This document shows, one piece after another, positions 1-9,323 of a stretch of DNA of 53,417 nt. The DNA is from Gemmataceae bacterium. Lineage in GTDB: Bacteria > Planctomycetota > Planctomycetia > Gemmatales > Gemmataceae. A model generated the notes under the pieces. The model did no database searches and was not told the origin of the DNA. It was given only the letters and a program-made list of their open reading frames with translations. The stretch lies in the NCBI GenBank assembly GCA_019636445.1, contig JAHBXO010000036.1, positions 1-53,417 on the forward strand, read 5' to 3'. The translations under genes and the position numbers were made by a program. Numbering within the stretch: position 1 is the stretch's first letter; each line of letters opens with the position of its first letter.

Positions 1-31
1 GTTATCGCCCAAGTCCCGGACAAGCGCAAGA

Positions 32-2509
32 TCAATCCGACGGACTGTGAACGGTTACGATTTGGCTGATGACGAACGACTCGACCGGCAACTTCGCGGC
101 CTCCGCAACAGTCCCGTGGCCGGTGATGTCCAACGACCCACCCCGACTGATGACGAACTCCGCCGCGCGCCGCTCGGGGTCGACGTCGAAATCGCTCGTC
201 AGCGTCACGTCCGGCCGCGCCTTGCGGAACGCGGCGACCCCGTCGGTTGTCACCTTCGAGCCTTTCATGTTCAAGGTCTTCAGCGACTTCAATTGTGTCA
301 GGGTCTTGAGTCCCTCATCGGTCACGAGTTTGAAATCGGCACTGAGCGATTCAAGCTTGTCGAACCCGGCCATTCGTTTGAGATCCGCGTCCGTCCATCC
401 TCCGGTGCCAAACCACACATATTCCATCGCGCGGAGGTTCGGGATCGTGCGGAGGCTTTCCAGCGACGCGGGCGTCAGGCCGACTCCCGATTCGAGGCCG
501 CCAATATTCAGCATTTCGAGGGTTGGATGTTTCTCCAAGTGCTTGATCCCGGCGTCCGTGAGCGGCGCGTTGATCTGAATTTGGAGTTGTTGGAGCCGGG
601 GAACCGCGGCGACGATGTTTTTGATGCCGTTGTCAGTCAATCCGCTGTTGATCACATCCAACGCTTGCAGTTGGGGAAACCCTGCCAGGTGGATGTACTC
701 TTCGGCTTTGATGGGCACACCGTTCAAGTTGAGACTTTGGATTTGCAAATCTTTGAGATGGCGAAGCCCTGTGCCGGTGATTCCCGCCGACTTCCCGAGG
801 TCGAGATAATTCAACGCGATGAACTTCGGTAGTACTTTCAACCCGTCATCTGTTATTCGGCTGAAGCGGAGGCTCAAAGACGCCAACTGCGGCGCCCAGG
901 TGCTCGCGGCGATCTTCGCAAGCCCGGCATCGGTTATCGGACCCGAAAGGGTCAGGTTTTTCAACTCGGTGAGCGGGACAATCAGATCGAGATCGGAATC
1001 GGTTAGACCTGTATCGCCACTGACGATGGACGCATCATTCAGTTTGAATGGCCCCTCCGGCAAGTTTTCATTGTGCGCCACCCAAATCTCACCGATTCGG
1101 ACTGCTCCGCCCCGTAACCGTATCATCTCGGCCGCCTTGCGATCGGCGTCCATGACCACCCTTTTCGGCGGCTCCTTCTTCCCGCCGACGGTCGCGACCG
1201 TCTTGCCTTTGTCCTTCACCTCCACCTTTGCGCCATCGGGCACTTCCACCTTCGTTTGTGTGCCGTCCTTGTTCGTGATGATAATGATGATGCCGCCGAA
1301 CACGGCGAGAAACGCGAAGAGGCCGCCGCCGTAGAGCAACTTCTTGTTCGTCGGCGGCTTCGGCGGCCCGCCATCCTTCGTGCGCGTCGGTCGCGCCGGC
1401 GGAGAATCGTCGAGGTCCGTCAATTCATCCCACACTTGCGGAGCCGGCGCCGAAAGCGGGACGACCACTACAGATTGGCCCGACGGTGCCAGCGTGCGGT
1501 TCCCCTCCTGCAGGGCCTTCTCGATGGCGACGAGTTCCGAGAGCGCCGCCTTCGCGTTCGCCGGGCGAGCGTCGGGCGTCTTCGCCAACAGGCGGTCGAG
1601 GAAATCCGAATACTCCTTCGGCACGTCCGGCCGAACGGTCGTCACCGGCGCTTGCGTCTCGAAGCCGACGGCGCCAAGCGTTTCCATGAGGCTGCCGCGG
1701 GCAAACGGGTTCTTGCCCGCGAGGAGCGTATACATCACGACGCCGACGCTGAAGAGGTCGGCGCGCGGGTCGACCGGCTTGCCGGAGGCCTGTTCGGGCG
1801 CCATGAACGCCGGCGTGCCGACGACGGCACCTTCCTGAGTCAGTTGCATGTCGGCTTCGTTGCCGCGCGTCAGGCCGAAGTCGAGCAGCTTGATGCGCGA
1901 AGTGCCCTTCTCGAGCCAGAGGTTCGCGGGCTTGATGTCGCGATGGATGAGGCCCTTGTCGTGCGCGATGGCGAGGCCGCGGAGCGTATCGCGCACCACA
2001 CGCAGGACGTGCGGCAGCGGGATCGCCTTCTTTTGGAGCTTGAACCACTCGTCGAGGGGTAAGCCTTCCAGGAACTCCATCGCGAGGAACGGCACGCCGT
2101 TGGCCTGGCCGACCTGGTAGATCGTGATGATGTGATCGCTCTTCAACCCGGCCGCGGCGCGACCCTCCCGCAGGAAGCGATCGGTCGCCATCGGCTTGGC
2201 CGCCACCTCCGGCCGCATCACCTTGAGCGCGATGAATCGCTTCAAGGCAGGGTCCTCTCCGCGGAAGACGAACCCCATGCCGCCTTCGCCGAGCTTTTTC
2301 AGGATCCGATATTCGCCGAGCCGGCCGATCTCGTCGGCGGCCTGCGGCGGCGACAGGAACGGGTAATCCGGCACGCCCCCCGGCGGCAACGTGCCGAACG
2401 ATGGATTCGTGGAGTCGACCGCGAACTCCAGGGTCTGGGGCGGCAAGTCGGATTGCACGCGCGTACCGTCTTCCGTACCGGTCTTGAAGCGTTCGGGCAG
2501 AGGCGTCAT
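32..2509 (-). CDS. Ser/Thr protein kinase with C-terminal leucine-rich repeats
   Basis: An 825-residue Hanks-type kinase that would phosphorylate Ser/Thr residues in the cytoplasm. The kinase domain spans about residues 67-330: glycine loop LGEGGMGFVF, Lys96 in ALKVM, catalytic HRDIKPAN at 189-196, DFG at 210-212 and APE near 238, so all key residues are present. A proline-rich linker leads to one membrane segment (about 391-412). Beyond it lies a run of leucine-rich repeats with the repeated pattern ITDxGLK, placed outside the cytoplasm by this topology. Kinase plus sensor repeats is a common planctomycete design. The C-terminus begins to repeat the module seen after the membrane segment (RKAAEMIRLRGG, then RRAAEFVISRGG) but stops about 45 residues later. 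A frameshift near base 50 would let it continue off the left edge, so the gene may be broken or mis-sequenced. Its partner and substrate are unknown. Confidence 0.9.
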   Translation of the reverse strand: MTPLPERFKTGTEDGTRVQSDLPPQTLEFAVDSTNPSFGTLPPGGVPDYPFLSPPQAADEIGRLGEYRILKKLGEGGMGFVFRGEDPALKRFIALKVMRPEVAAKPMATDRFLREGRAAAGLKSDHIITIYQVGQANGVPFLAMEFLEGLPLDEWFKLQKKAIPLPHVLRVVRDTLRGLAIAHDKGLIHRDIKPANLWLEKGTSRIKLLDFGLTRGNEADMQLTQEGAVVGTPAFMAPEQASGKPVDPRADLFSVGVVMYTLLAGKNPFARGSLMETLGAVGFETQAPVTTVRPDVPKEYSDFLDRLLAKTPDARPANAKAALSELVAIEKALQEGNRTLAPSGQSVVVVPLSAPAPQVWDELTDLDDSPPARPTRTKDGGPPKPPTNKKLLYGGGLFAFLAVFGGIIIIITNKDGTQTKVEVPDGAKVEVKDKGKTVATVGGKKEPPKRVVMDADRKAAEMIRLRGGAVRIGEIWVAHNENLPEGPFKLNDASIVSGDTGLTDSDLDLIVPLTELKNLTLSGPITDAGLAKIAASTWAPQLASLSLRFSRITDDGLKVLPKFIALNYLDLGKSAGITGTGLRHLKDLQIQSLNLNGVPIKAEEYIHLAGFPQLQALDVINSGLTDNGIKNIVAAVPRLQQLQIQINAPLTDAGIKHLEKHPTLEMLNIGGLESGVGLTPASLESLRTIPNLRAMEYVWFGTGGWTDADLKRMAGFDKLESLSADFKLVTDEGLKTLTQLKSLKTLNMKGSKVTTDGVAAFRKARPDVTLTSDFDVDPERRAAEFVISRGGSLDITGHGTVAEAAKLPVESFVISQIVTVHSPSD

Positions 2510-2589
2510 CGGGGGAATTCCGAAGTTCTTAATGCAGGAAGTTTAACGGTACTGGCGGAGTTATGCGAGGGAAATGCGAATGCGGCAAA

Positions 2590-2620
2590 AGCCGCGTCGC
2601 GAGTGGCTCGCGACGCGGCT
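2590..2620 (-). terminator. Intrinsic terminator-like hairpin, minus strand
   Basis: A perfect 14-bp inverted repeat (2590-2603 with 2607-2620, 3-nt loop) is followed on the minus strand by TTTT. It lies between the M6 protease gene upstream and the kinase gene downstream, so it could end transcription coming from the protease. The T-run is short, and the distance of about 465 nt from the protease stop is long, so it could instead be a structured spacer element. Confidence 0.5.
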
Positions 2621-3084
2621 CTGAAAGGGAATTCGAGTTGTCCGTGAGTCTCGTCAGCGCCGTGCGTTTCGTATTTGACTCGACAAACCGTTCTCGCGGG
2701 AGCGTCTCACTTCTTGGCCAATGAGATTCGAGATGTACCTCCCGTTGGCTCGATTTGCGTTGAAGTTCGACGAGCCGACCGGCATTGGATTCCGGCCGGG
2801 AAACTTCGATTGAAAGCATGGCACGCACACGATCGCCGATGATCCCGGCGATTCCACCATGCTGGCGCTACTGTGATTGCATGAGGTGCAACTGGCCATG
2901 GAACTTGCTCCGCCTGTTTGTTCGCAACCAGAACGAGTGCAATTTCTTCGGTACACCGAACGATGTCAAGAAAATAAACTCCTCGACATCGTACAGCGTA
3001 TTTCAATGGACCAATACGTTCCCCGTGTTGCCAATCGGTCGGGATCGGCCTTACCCCCGCGAACGGTTCCGACAACCTTTCCCG
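2621..3084. other. Gene-poor spacer, no supported gene
   Basis: About 460 nt between the M6 protease stop and the hairpin upstream of the kinase gene. It appears less GC-rich than its neighbours. Short open frames exist on both strands (for example 2654-2956 minus), but none has a recognisable domain, a convincing ribosome binding site or planctomycete-like codon bias. Nothing can be assigned; it may be a decayed gene. Confidence 0.4.
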
Positions 3085-4962
3085 TTACTGGAACTCGTAG
3101 CCGACCTGCAAAGCAATTCGGCCGTCGTGGAGACGTTGGATGTTCGTAATCCAGACATCGAAGCCGCCGCCGAGCTGGCTCTTGCTGCTCGGTGTGGTGA
3201 ACGGCGTGAACGAGTTGTTCGCCGGGCTGGGGTAAGGCACGGCGCCGGTGAAGCTGCGTGGGCCGCTCGCATCCTGGATGCCGTGCGACTCTTCAAGGAA
3301 CACTGGCTGATTGCCGCGCCCGGTCGGCACGACGCGCCAGATGAGCAGGCCTTCGGCGGGAAGGTCCCGATCGAAGCCCGTTCGCCTCCGGTTCTCTAGC
3401 AGCAGGTATTCGCTGCCGTCGGGGCGGATCGGGATCTTGAGGCAGTCGGTCGGATTATCTTCGATCGGCGCGAGGATGATCTTCTGCTTGACGCGGGGGT
3501 CGATCAGCTTCGGCTTGATCCAGCCGAGTTCCTGCTTGCACCAGGCGGAGAAGTGCTGAGGCCGGCCGTTGCCGTTCTGCTGGGACATGGCGCACCAGCT
3601 TCCGACGCCTTCCTGGCCCGGCACTTCCGGTCGGGCGTAGAGGTCGGGCAGGCCGAGCATGTGGCCGAACTCGTGGCAGAAGACGGAGATGTCCGTCATG
3701 CGCCGGCCGCCTTCCTGCACGATGAAGTATGGCCAGTTCTTGTTCTGGTAGCGGAAGTTGGCGCGGTGGGGCCAGTAGAGGCCGCCACGCGTGGTGTTCA
3801 CCCGTTCGCCGGCGTAGAGGAAGAAGACGCCATCATAGCCGTCGAGGGCATTCTTGCCCTTCTTGGCGAGGAGCTTGTCGAAGGTCTCGTTGAAAAGGCC
3901 GACCTTTTCGCCGGTGCTCGAACCGGAACCAGTCGAGTATTCGCTGCGCTTCTTGGAGACTTCGACCCAGCCGACGAATTCGCCGGAGATCGTCAGCTTG
4001 CCGTAGGAGATTTCCTTGTAGTAGTCGTGCATGCTGCCATAGACGCGCTGGCCGAGCGAGTTATCGACGGAATAGCGACCGAGGCTGAACATCGAGTTGT
4101 TCCAATCGGATTCGCCGATCTTCGGGTTGTGTTTCACGTCGGCGTACTCGATGCCGATGATCGCGAGCTTGTAGGTGTCCTTGCCCCACGCACGCGGGAG
4201 GCGGTCGTCCCACCCCGACACGCGGCGACCCTGCTGGTCGCTGCCGAGCGTCGCGCGGACGTCGATCTCCTCTTTGGCCTTCTTCACGAGCAACGTGACG
4301 GTGTCGCCGACCCGGTTCTTTCCGAGGATGTCGCGGAAATCGACATCGTTGGCGACCGGCTCCTTGTTGATCTTCCGGATAATGTCGCCGGCCTTCAGTC
4401 CGGCGCGGTCGGCGCCCCCGCCGGGTGTGACGGATGTGATCTCAACGCCGCCGTCCTTGGCCGGAGCGAGTTGGATGCCGAGGATCGGCCGATCCGCAGT
4501 CGTGGCGGGCTTGAAGGGTTTGCTGAGCGCCCGCAGTTTCGCGGTCACTTCCTCCGTCTTTCCTTCGCGTTCGAAGGCGATCGGCAGTTCATCCTCGGCG
4601 TTGCGGCCGCGGAGGGCATCCCGCAGTTCCCGCGCCGTCGTCACCGCCTTGCCGTCGATGGTGCGGACGATATCGCCGGGCTTGAGGCCCGCTTCGTCGG
4701 CCGGGGAATCAATTTGCACATCGGAGATGCGGGGGCGGCCGGGGGCTTCCTCATCCACCTCGATGCCCAGATAGCCGGCCGGGGGTGGCGTCTCGACGAA
4801 GTTGAACTTCTTCGGATCGCCGGGGATCGCCTCGGCGACCGTGCGATAGCCCTTAAGATTGATGGCGGGGCGAACCGAGGGGGCTGCTTCGCGTTTCTTG
4901 GGAGCGGCCTCCTGGGCCACGATCGGGGCCGCGAGCAGGAATATCGAAAGGATGCTGCGCAT
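3085..4962 (-). CDS. Secreted M6-family metalloprotease with two PDZ domains
   Basis: A 625-residue protein with an N-terminal signal peptide (about residues 1-17, cleaved after IVA). Two PDZ-like domains follow at about 60-145 and 158-235, each with the SPADEAGLKPGDIV-type core. The C-terminal half is an M6/immune-inhibitor-A-like zinc protease. The HExxH motif is at 430-434 (HEFGH), followed by MLGLPD, whose Asp440 fits the third ligand, and a possible Met-turn (WCAMSQQNGN) lies further on. It should act outside the cytoplasm; the PDZ domains may select C-terminal or unfolded substrate segments. It is transcribed divergently from the DUF1501 gene at 5237, with about 275 nt between them. Family assignment is strong; the substrate is unknown. 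Confidence 0.88.
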   Translation of the reverse strand: MRSILSIFLLAAPIVAQEAAPKKREAAPSVRPAINLKGYRTVAEAIPGDPKKFNFVETPPPAGYLGIEVDEEAPGRPRISDVQIDSPADEAGLKPGDIVRTIDGKAVTTARELRDALRGRNAEDELPIAFEREGKTEEVTAKLRALSKPFKPATTADRPILGIQLAPAKDGGVEITSVTPGGGADRAGLKAGDIIRKINKEPVANDVDFRDILGKNRVGDTVTLLVKKAKEEIDVRATLGSDQQGRRVSGWDDRLPRAWGKDTYKLAIIGIEYADVKHNPKIGESDWNNSMFSLGRYSVDNSLGQRVYGSMHDYYKEISYGKLTISGEFVGWVEVSKKRSEYSTGSGSSTGEKVGLFNETFDKLLAKKGKNALDGYDGVFFLYAGERVNTTRGGLYWPHRANFRYQNKNWPYFIVQEGGRRMTDISVFCHEFGHMLGLPDLYARPEVPGQEGVGSWCAMSQQNGNGRPQHFSAWCKQELGWIKPKLIDPRVKQKIILAPIEDNPTDCLKIPIRPDGSEYLLLENRRRTGFDRDLPAEGLLIWRVVPTGRGNQPVFLEESHGIQDASGPRSFTGAVPYPSPANNSFTPFTTPSSKSQLGGGFDVWITNIQRLHDGRIALQVGYEFQ

Positions 4963-5236
4963 GGCGATGGCGGTGGGTTTGGGAAAAAGAAGAGGTCATT
5001 TTCGAGTGTAAGCAGGCGGCTATGAAGAGAAAATGAAAAATTGACTGGCTTCGTAAGGATTGTGAATCGTGTGGATTCCGCGGAACCTTTTCGGACGCGG
5101 CGGGTTCAAAACAGGAAGCGGATTGTGCTTGCGTTGCGGCGCGGCAATCCCCATGCTAGAACGACGTAAGGCAGATTGGCCTTCCCTCCGACCGAACCCG
5201 CCGACCATCCTTTTTTGCTCCGAAAGGTGCCGGACC

Positions 5237-6544
5237 ATGTCGAACTCTTCGAAAGCCGCGAACTCGCGGCGGGAATTCCTTCGAGTGGGCGTTGTCGGCT
5301 CCCTGGGCCTGACGCTTGGTGACATGCTGGCCCACGAAGCCCGCGCGGAGCAGAAGCACTACGTCAGCAAGGAAGGCGTTGCGAAGAGCGTGATCCAGAT
5401 CGTGCTGCCCGGCGGCATGGCGCACCAGGAATCGTGGGACCCGAAGCCCGAGGCCCCGCTCGAATACCGCGGCCCGTTCGGTGTCGCCAAGACCAAGCTC
5501 CCCGGCGTCGTCTTCAGCGAGAACTTCCGCAACCTCGCGCAGGTCGCGGACAAGATGACGGTCATCCGCTCCATCGCCGGCAAGGAAGCGGACCACGGCC
5601 GCGCCAGCTACACGATGTTCACGGGCTATCGCAAAAGCCCCGCGATCGAGCACCCGGCGATGGGTACGGTCGTCTCGCACGAGTTCGGCCCCCGCAAGGA
5701 CTTGCCCCCGTACGTCGCCGTGCCGAACGCCAACGAATACGGCGGCACCGGCTACCTCGGCTCGCAATTCGGCCCGTTCGGCCTCGGCACCGACCCCGCC
5801 CGAAGCGGCTATCAGGTGCGCGACCTGAGCCTGCCGAGCGGCGTGGACGACCGCCGCTTCAACACCCGCCGCGAGATGCGCGACGTGGTCGACGACCACT
5901 TCCGCTATCAGGCCGGTAAGGCCGAAGCGCTCGACGCGATGGACGAGTTCTACCGCCGCGCCTACGCGATGATCTCGTCGCCGGAAGCCCGCGCCGCGTT
6001 CGACATCAGCAAGGAAACCGCCGCGACCCGCGCGAAGTACGGCAACACCGATGCCGGCCCGCGCTTCCTGCTCGCCCGTCGACTCGTCGAAGCCGGGGTG
6101 CGGTTCGTGACCGTCTCCTACGGCGGCTGGGACATGCACGCCGGCATCGAAAACGCCATGCGCCGCCAGGCGCCCGGCCTCGACGGCGCGCTCGCCGGAC
6201 TGATCCGCGACCTCGACGACCGCGGTTTGCTCGCCAGTACTATCGTCCTCGTCACCAGCGAGTTCGGCCGTACGCCGAAGATCAACGCTTCGGCCGGGCG
6301 GGACCACTTCCCGCGCGTCTTCTCGTTCGCCGTCGCCGGTGGCGGGTTCAAGCAGGGCCAGGTCTACGGCTCGTCCAACTCCACCGCCAGCGAGCCGGAG
6401 GAAAACCCGGTCCGCGTCGAGGATGTGCTCACGACCGTCTACCACCAACTCGGCATCAACGCCGACAAGGAACTGATGGCGCCCGGCAACCGCCCGATCG
6501 AAATCATCGACGGCGGCGAAGTCGTGAAGGGCCTGCTGGGTTGA
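5237..6544 (+). CDS. DUF1501 protein (alkaline phosphatase superfamily-like), Tat-exported
   Basis: A 435-residue DUF1501 protein. The ATG at 5237 is preferred over the longer open frame because it places a twin-arginine signal (NSRREFLRVGVVGSLG) at the N-terminus. Family features include GGMAHQESWDPKP near the start, GGWDMHAGIE, and the C-terminal TSEFGRTPK with GRDHFPR, whose Asp/His residues resemble metal ligands of sulfatases and phosphatases. It is probably folded in the cytoplasm and exported by Tat. It leads a plus-strand cluster with a PPC-domain protein, a DUF1549/DUF1553 protein and a cytochrome-WD40 protein. DUF1501 genes next to DUF1549/DUF1553 genes are characteristic of planctomycetes. 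The enzymatic reaction is unknown. Confidence 0.88.
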   Translation: MSNSSKAANSRREFLRVGVVGSLGLTLGDMLAHEARAEQKHYVSKEGVAKSVIQIVLPGGMAHQESWDPKPEAPLEYRGPFGVAKTKLPGVVFSENFRNLAQVADKMTVIRSIAGKEADHGRASYTMFTGYRKSPAIEHPAMGTVVSHEFGPRKDLPPYVAVPNANEYGGTGYLGSQFGPFGLGTDPARSGYQVRDLSLPSGVDDRRFNTRREMRDVVDDHFRYQAGKAEALDAMDEFYRRAYAMISSPEARAAFDISKETAATRAKYGNTDAGPRFLLARRLVEAGVRFVTVSYGGWDMHAGIENAMRRQAPGLDGALAGLIRDLDDRGLLASTIVLVTSEFGRTPKINASAGRDHFPRVFSFAVAGGGFKQGQVYGSSNSTASEPEENPVRVEDVLTTVYHQLGINADKELMAPGNRPIEIIDGGEVVKGLLG

Positions 6545-6554
6545 TTGCTTTTTG

Positions 6555-6603
6555 ACTCGGAACTCACAATCCTTTTTTTGAAAACGAGTTGTGAGTTCCG
6601 AGT
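6555..6603. repeat. Intergenic inverted repeat between DUF1501 and PPC genes
   Basis: Perfect 15-bp arms (6555-6569 and 6589-6603) enclose a 19-nt loop that contains a T-run. It starts 10 nt after the DUF1501 stop codon. It could act as a processing site or partial terminator within the cluster, or be a mobile palindromic repeat; there is no U-run directly after the second arm. Confidence 0.6.
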
Positions 6604-6709
6604 GCTGGTTTGCCAAGAAAAGTCTTCCTCGATCGACTTGTTCGCCGACCGTCCCGCCTGCCGACGCCCTCCCGAACGAATCCGATTCCGACGCCGGGTT
6701 GCTCCCTCC

Positions 6710-9175
6710 ATGAAAAAGTATTTCCTCGCGGTTTCCGTGTGTTTATTGGGTTCGTTCGCCCTCGCCGGCACGCCTCGCCTCGCTCGTGTCACGCCCCCGG
6801 GTGGCACGCGAGGCACCGAAGCGACCGTCGAATTCATCGGCCGCTACCTGGACGAGCCGAAAGAAGTCCTCTTCTACGAATCCGGGATCACCGCCACAGC
6901 TATCGAAAAGGTCGAGACGACGACGCTCAACGGCCGCACCGTGCCCGCCGACGCCGGCACGCGCATCCGTGTCAAGTTCCAGATCGCCGCCGACTGTCCG
7001 CTCGGCGCCCACGGCCTGCGGCTCCGCACCGCCGACGGACTCACCGAATACGTCCGCTTCTTCGTCGGCCCCTTCCCGGTCGTCGAAGAAAACGAATCGA
7101 CCGTCTTCCGCAACGACAAGCGCGACGGCGCCAAGGCCATCCCTGTCAATACCACCGTCTTCGGCCGCATCGGCGAAGCCGCCGATGTGGACAATTACGC
7201 GATCGAACTGAAGGCCGGCGACCGCCTTTCCGCGGAAGTCGAAGCGTTCCGCCTCGGCGTCGATCGCGGCCTGCCCGACCTCCACCTCGCCTTCTACGAC
7301 GCCGCCGGGACGAAGCTCGCCGCGGTCGACGATACGGCCCTGTTCGTCCAAGACCCGGTGCTATCGATCGTCGTGCCGAAGGCCGGCACCTACCACGTGG
7401 AAGTCCGTCACGGGATGTACAATGGCACCGGCGAACAATACCGACTGCACGTCGGCACGTTCAGCCGGCCGACCGCGATCTACCCCGCCGGCGGACCTGC
7501 TGGCGAGGAGTTGAAGATCGCGATCCTCGGCGACCCGCGCGGGAAGTGGAACCAATCCGTGAAACTGCCGGCGACGCCGGGCGACTTCCCGTTCGTCGCG
7601 ACCGACGCCGGAGGAACCTGCCCGTCGCCGAACCGCCTGCGCGTCTCGCCGTTCCCGAACGTCCTGGAAGCGGAGCCTAACGACAACCCGGCTTCGCTCA
7701 ACGCCGCAAACGCCCCGTCGCTGCCGGTCGCCTTCAACGGCATCATCGACAAGCCCGGCGACGTCGACTGTTTCGTCTTCAAGGCCCGCAAAGGCGAATC
7801 GTTCCGCTTCCACTGCCTCGCGCAGGCGCTCGGTTCGCCGGTCGACGCCGCAATCTGGATCAAGCCACTCAACGGGCGGGCGAACGCGATCCAGCGGGCC
7901 GCCGACTGCCGGCCGAACCAACTCGGCTACGCCCCCGCGAACGGACTGATCCGCGAGACGCACGACCCGATCCTTGAGTTCACAGCCCCAGCCGATGGCG
8001 ATTACGTCCTCGGTGTCGAGGACGAACGCGGGGATGGCGGAGCGGATTTCGTCTACCGCATCGAGGCGGCCCCCGAGACCAACGGCGTGTACACCTACAT
8101 TGCCCCGGAACCCGAGAACCAGAACGCCCCGCAGCTCCGCCAGGCGATCGTCGTGGCGCCGGGCAATCGCTGGACCTCGCAGATCGGCATCTTCGCCACC
8201 GGCCGGCCGTTCAACGGCGAGCTCGAACTCGTTGGCGTGAACCTGCCGAAGGGCGTGACGATCTCCGCGCCGAAGCTGACGCCGGGGATGACGCGCATTC
8301 CGGTCGTCTTCGAGGCCAGCGCCGATGCGAAGCCGCAAGCGGCGCTTATCGACCTCGCTCTGCGGCCGGTCAAGGGGGACGCGAAGTTCGACACCGGCTA
8401 TCGGCAGACGATCATGCTGAACGCATACGGCAACAACGACTACTACCTCCACGTGCCGGTCGCGAAGCTCGCTCTCACGGTCACGGAGCCGGCACCCTTC
8501 CGCGTCGAGGTGGAGGAGCCGAAGTCGGCTCTTGTGCAGAACGGTGAGATGCTCGTGAAGTTCAAGGTCGTCCGCCGTGAAGGGTACGACGGCGCCGTGA
8601 CGGTGCAAATGGACTGGCGGCCGAGCGGGATCAACACGGCGACGCCAGTGACCGTGCCGGCGAGCAAAACGGAAGGCGAATACCTCCTTGGTGCCAGCCG
8701 CAACGCGACAGCCGGGAAGTATCAAATCGCGTTGACGGCCGTGAGCGGCTCCGGCGGCCGGATTCGCCGGAACAACGACGGGACCGACCGCACCTATGTC
8801 GCGTCGAAGCCATTCGCCCTCACCATCGCCGAACCGCATGTCGAAGCCCGAATCGCGCGCACGTCCATCGAACGCGGCAAGACGGCCACGATCGTCTGCA
8901 AGCTGAACCACCTCCAAGCCTTCGAGGGCAAGGCCGAGGCCACGCTTGCCCGCCTGCCCCGCGGCGTCGAACTCGTCGAGCCGATCCGCGAGATCACCGC
9001 CAAGGACAAGGAAGTGAGCTTCACCCTGCGGGCCACCAGCGAAGCCCTCGTTGGCAACTACCAGGGTGTGACGCTCGACATCACCGTCATGGACAAGGGC
9101 CAGAAGATCCGCCAACTGACCGGCTACGGCCAACTCCGCATTGACACCGAACGCGGTGCGAAACCGAAGAATTGA
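6710..9175 (+). CDS. Exported protein with two pre-peptidase C-terminal (PPC)-like domains
   Basis: An 821-residue secreted protein. The ATG at 6710 begins a signal peptide (MKKYFLAVSVCLLGSFALAG); the open frame extends further upstream but without a signal or a start context. An Ig/IPT-like region (about 20-110, starting TPRLARVTPPGGTRG) is followed by two PPC-like beta domains (about 125-245 and 320-470), each with the DVDNYAIELKAGD / DVDCFVFKARKGE pattern and a YHVEV or YVLGVED strand. The C-terminal half is made of further beta-sandwich segments. No protease catalytic domain is visible, so it is probably a binding or scaffold protein outside the cell membrane. It sits between DUF1501 and DUF1549/DUF1553 genes, which is a common planctomycete arrangement. 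Confidence 0.83.
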   Translation: MKKYFLAVSVCLLGSFALAGTPRLARVTPPGGTRGTEATVEFIGRYLDEPKEVLFYESGITATAIEKVETTTLNGRTVPADAGTRIRVKFQIAADCPLGAHGLRLRTADGLTEYVRFFVGPFPVVEENESTVFRNDKRDGAKAIPVNTTVFGRIGEAADVDNYAIELKAGDRLSAEVEAFRLGVDRGLPDLHLAFYDAAGTKLAAVDDTALFVQDPVLSIVVPKAGTYHVEVRHGMYNGTGEQYRLHVGTFSRPTAIYPAGGPAGEELKIAILGDPRGKWNQSVKLPATPGDFPFVATDAGGTCPSPNRLRVSPFPNVLEAEPNDNPASLNAANAPSLPVAFNGIIDKPGDVDCFVFKARKGESFRFHCLAQALGSPVDAAIWIKPLNGRANAIQRAADCRPNQLGYAPANGLIRETHDPILEFTAPADGDYVLGVEDERGDGGADFVYRIEAAPETNGVYTYIAPEPENQNAPQLRQAIVVAPGNRWTSQIGIFATGRPFNGELELVGVNLPKGVTISAPKLTPGMTRIPVVFEASADAKPQAALIDLALRPVKGDAKFDTGYRQTIMLNAYGNNDYYLHVPVAKLALTVTEPAPFRVEVEEPKSALVQNGEMLVKFKVVRREGYDGAVTVQMDWRPSGINTATPVTVPASKTEGEYLLGASRNATAGKYQIALTAVSGSGGRIRRNNDGTDRTYVASKPFALTIAEPHVEARIARTSIERGKTATIVCKLNHLQAFEGKAEATLARLPRGVELVEPIREITAKDKEVSFTLRATSEALVGNYQGVTLDITVMDKGQKIRQLTGYGQLRIDTERGAKPKN

Positions 9176-9176
9176 T

Positions 9177-9283
9177 TTCCTCCCTCCCCCTCGAATGGGT
9201 AGGGCCGGGGTGACGGGGATTGCGGCAAACTATTGGTCTCGCCACCCCCCACCCTAACCCTCCCCCTCAGAGGGGGGAGGGAA
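9177..9283. repeat. GC-rich imperfect palindromic intergenic repeat
   Basis: C-rich arms of about 42 nt (9177-9219 and 9242-9283) are imperfectly complementary, with CCCTCCCCCT on one side and AGGGGGGAGGG on the other. The element fills most of the 148-nt spacer before the DUF1549/DUF1553 gene. It resembles widespread bacterial intergenic palindromes that give spurious reading frames rich in Pro, Leu and Gly. Confidence 0.55.
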
Positions 9284-9323
9284 CAAGACAAGAAGGCCTT
9301 CGATAACACCGACAGGTTCCACG

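Noticed and set aside
2529..3075. Small open frames of 90-120 codons in the spacer before the kinase gene
   Set aside because: No domain, no ribosome binding site, and one reads through the terminator hairpin.
5041..5075. TTGACT box before the DUF1501 gene as a promoter
   Set aside because: No convincing -10 at the right distance (GAATCG), so it is not listed as a feature.
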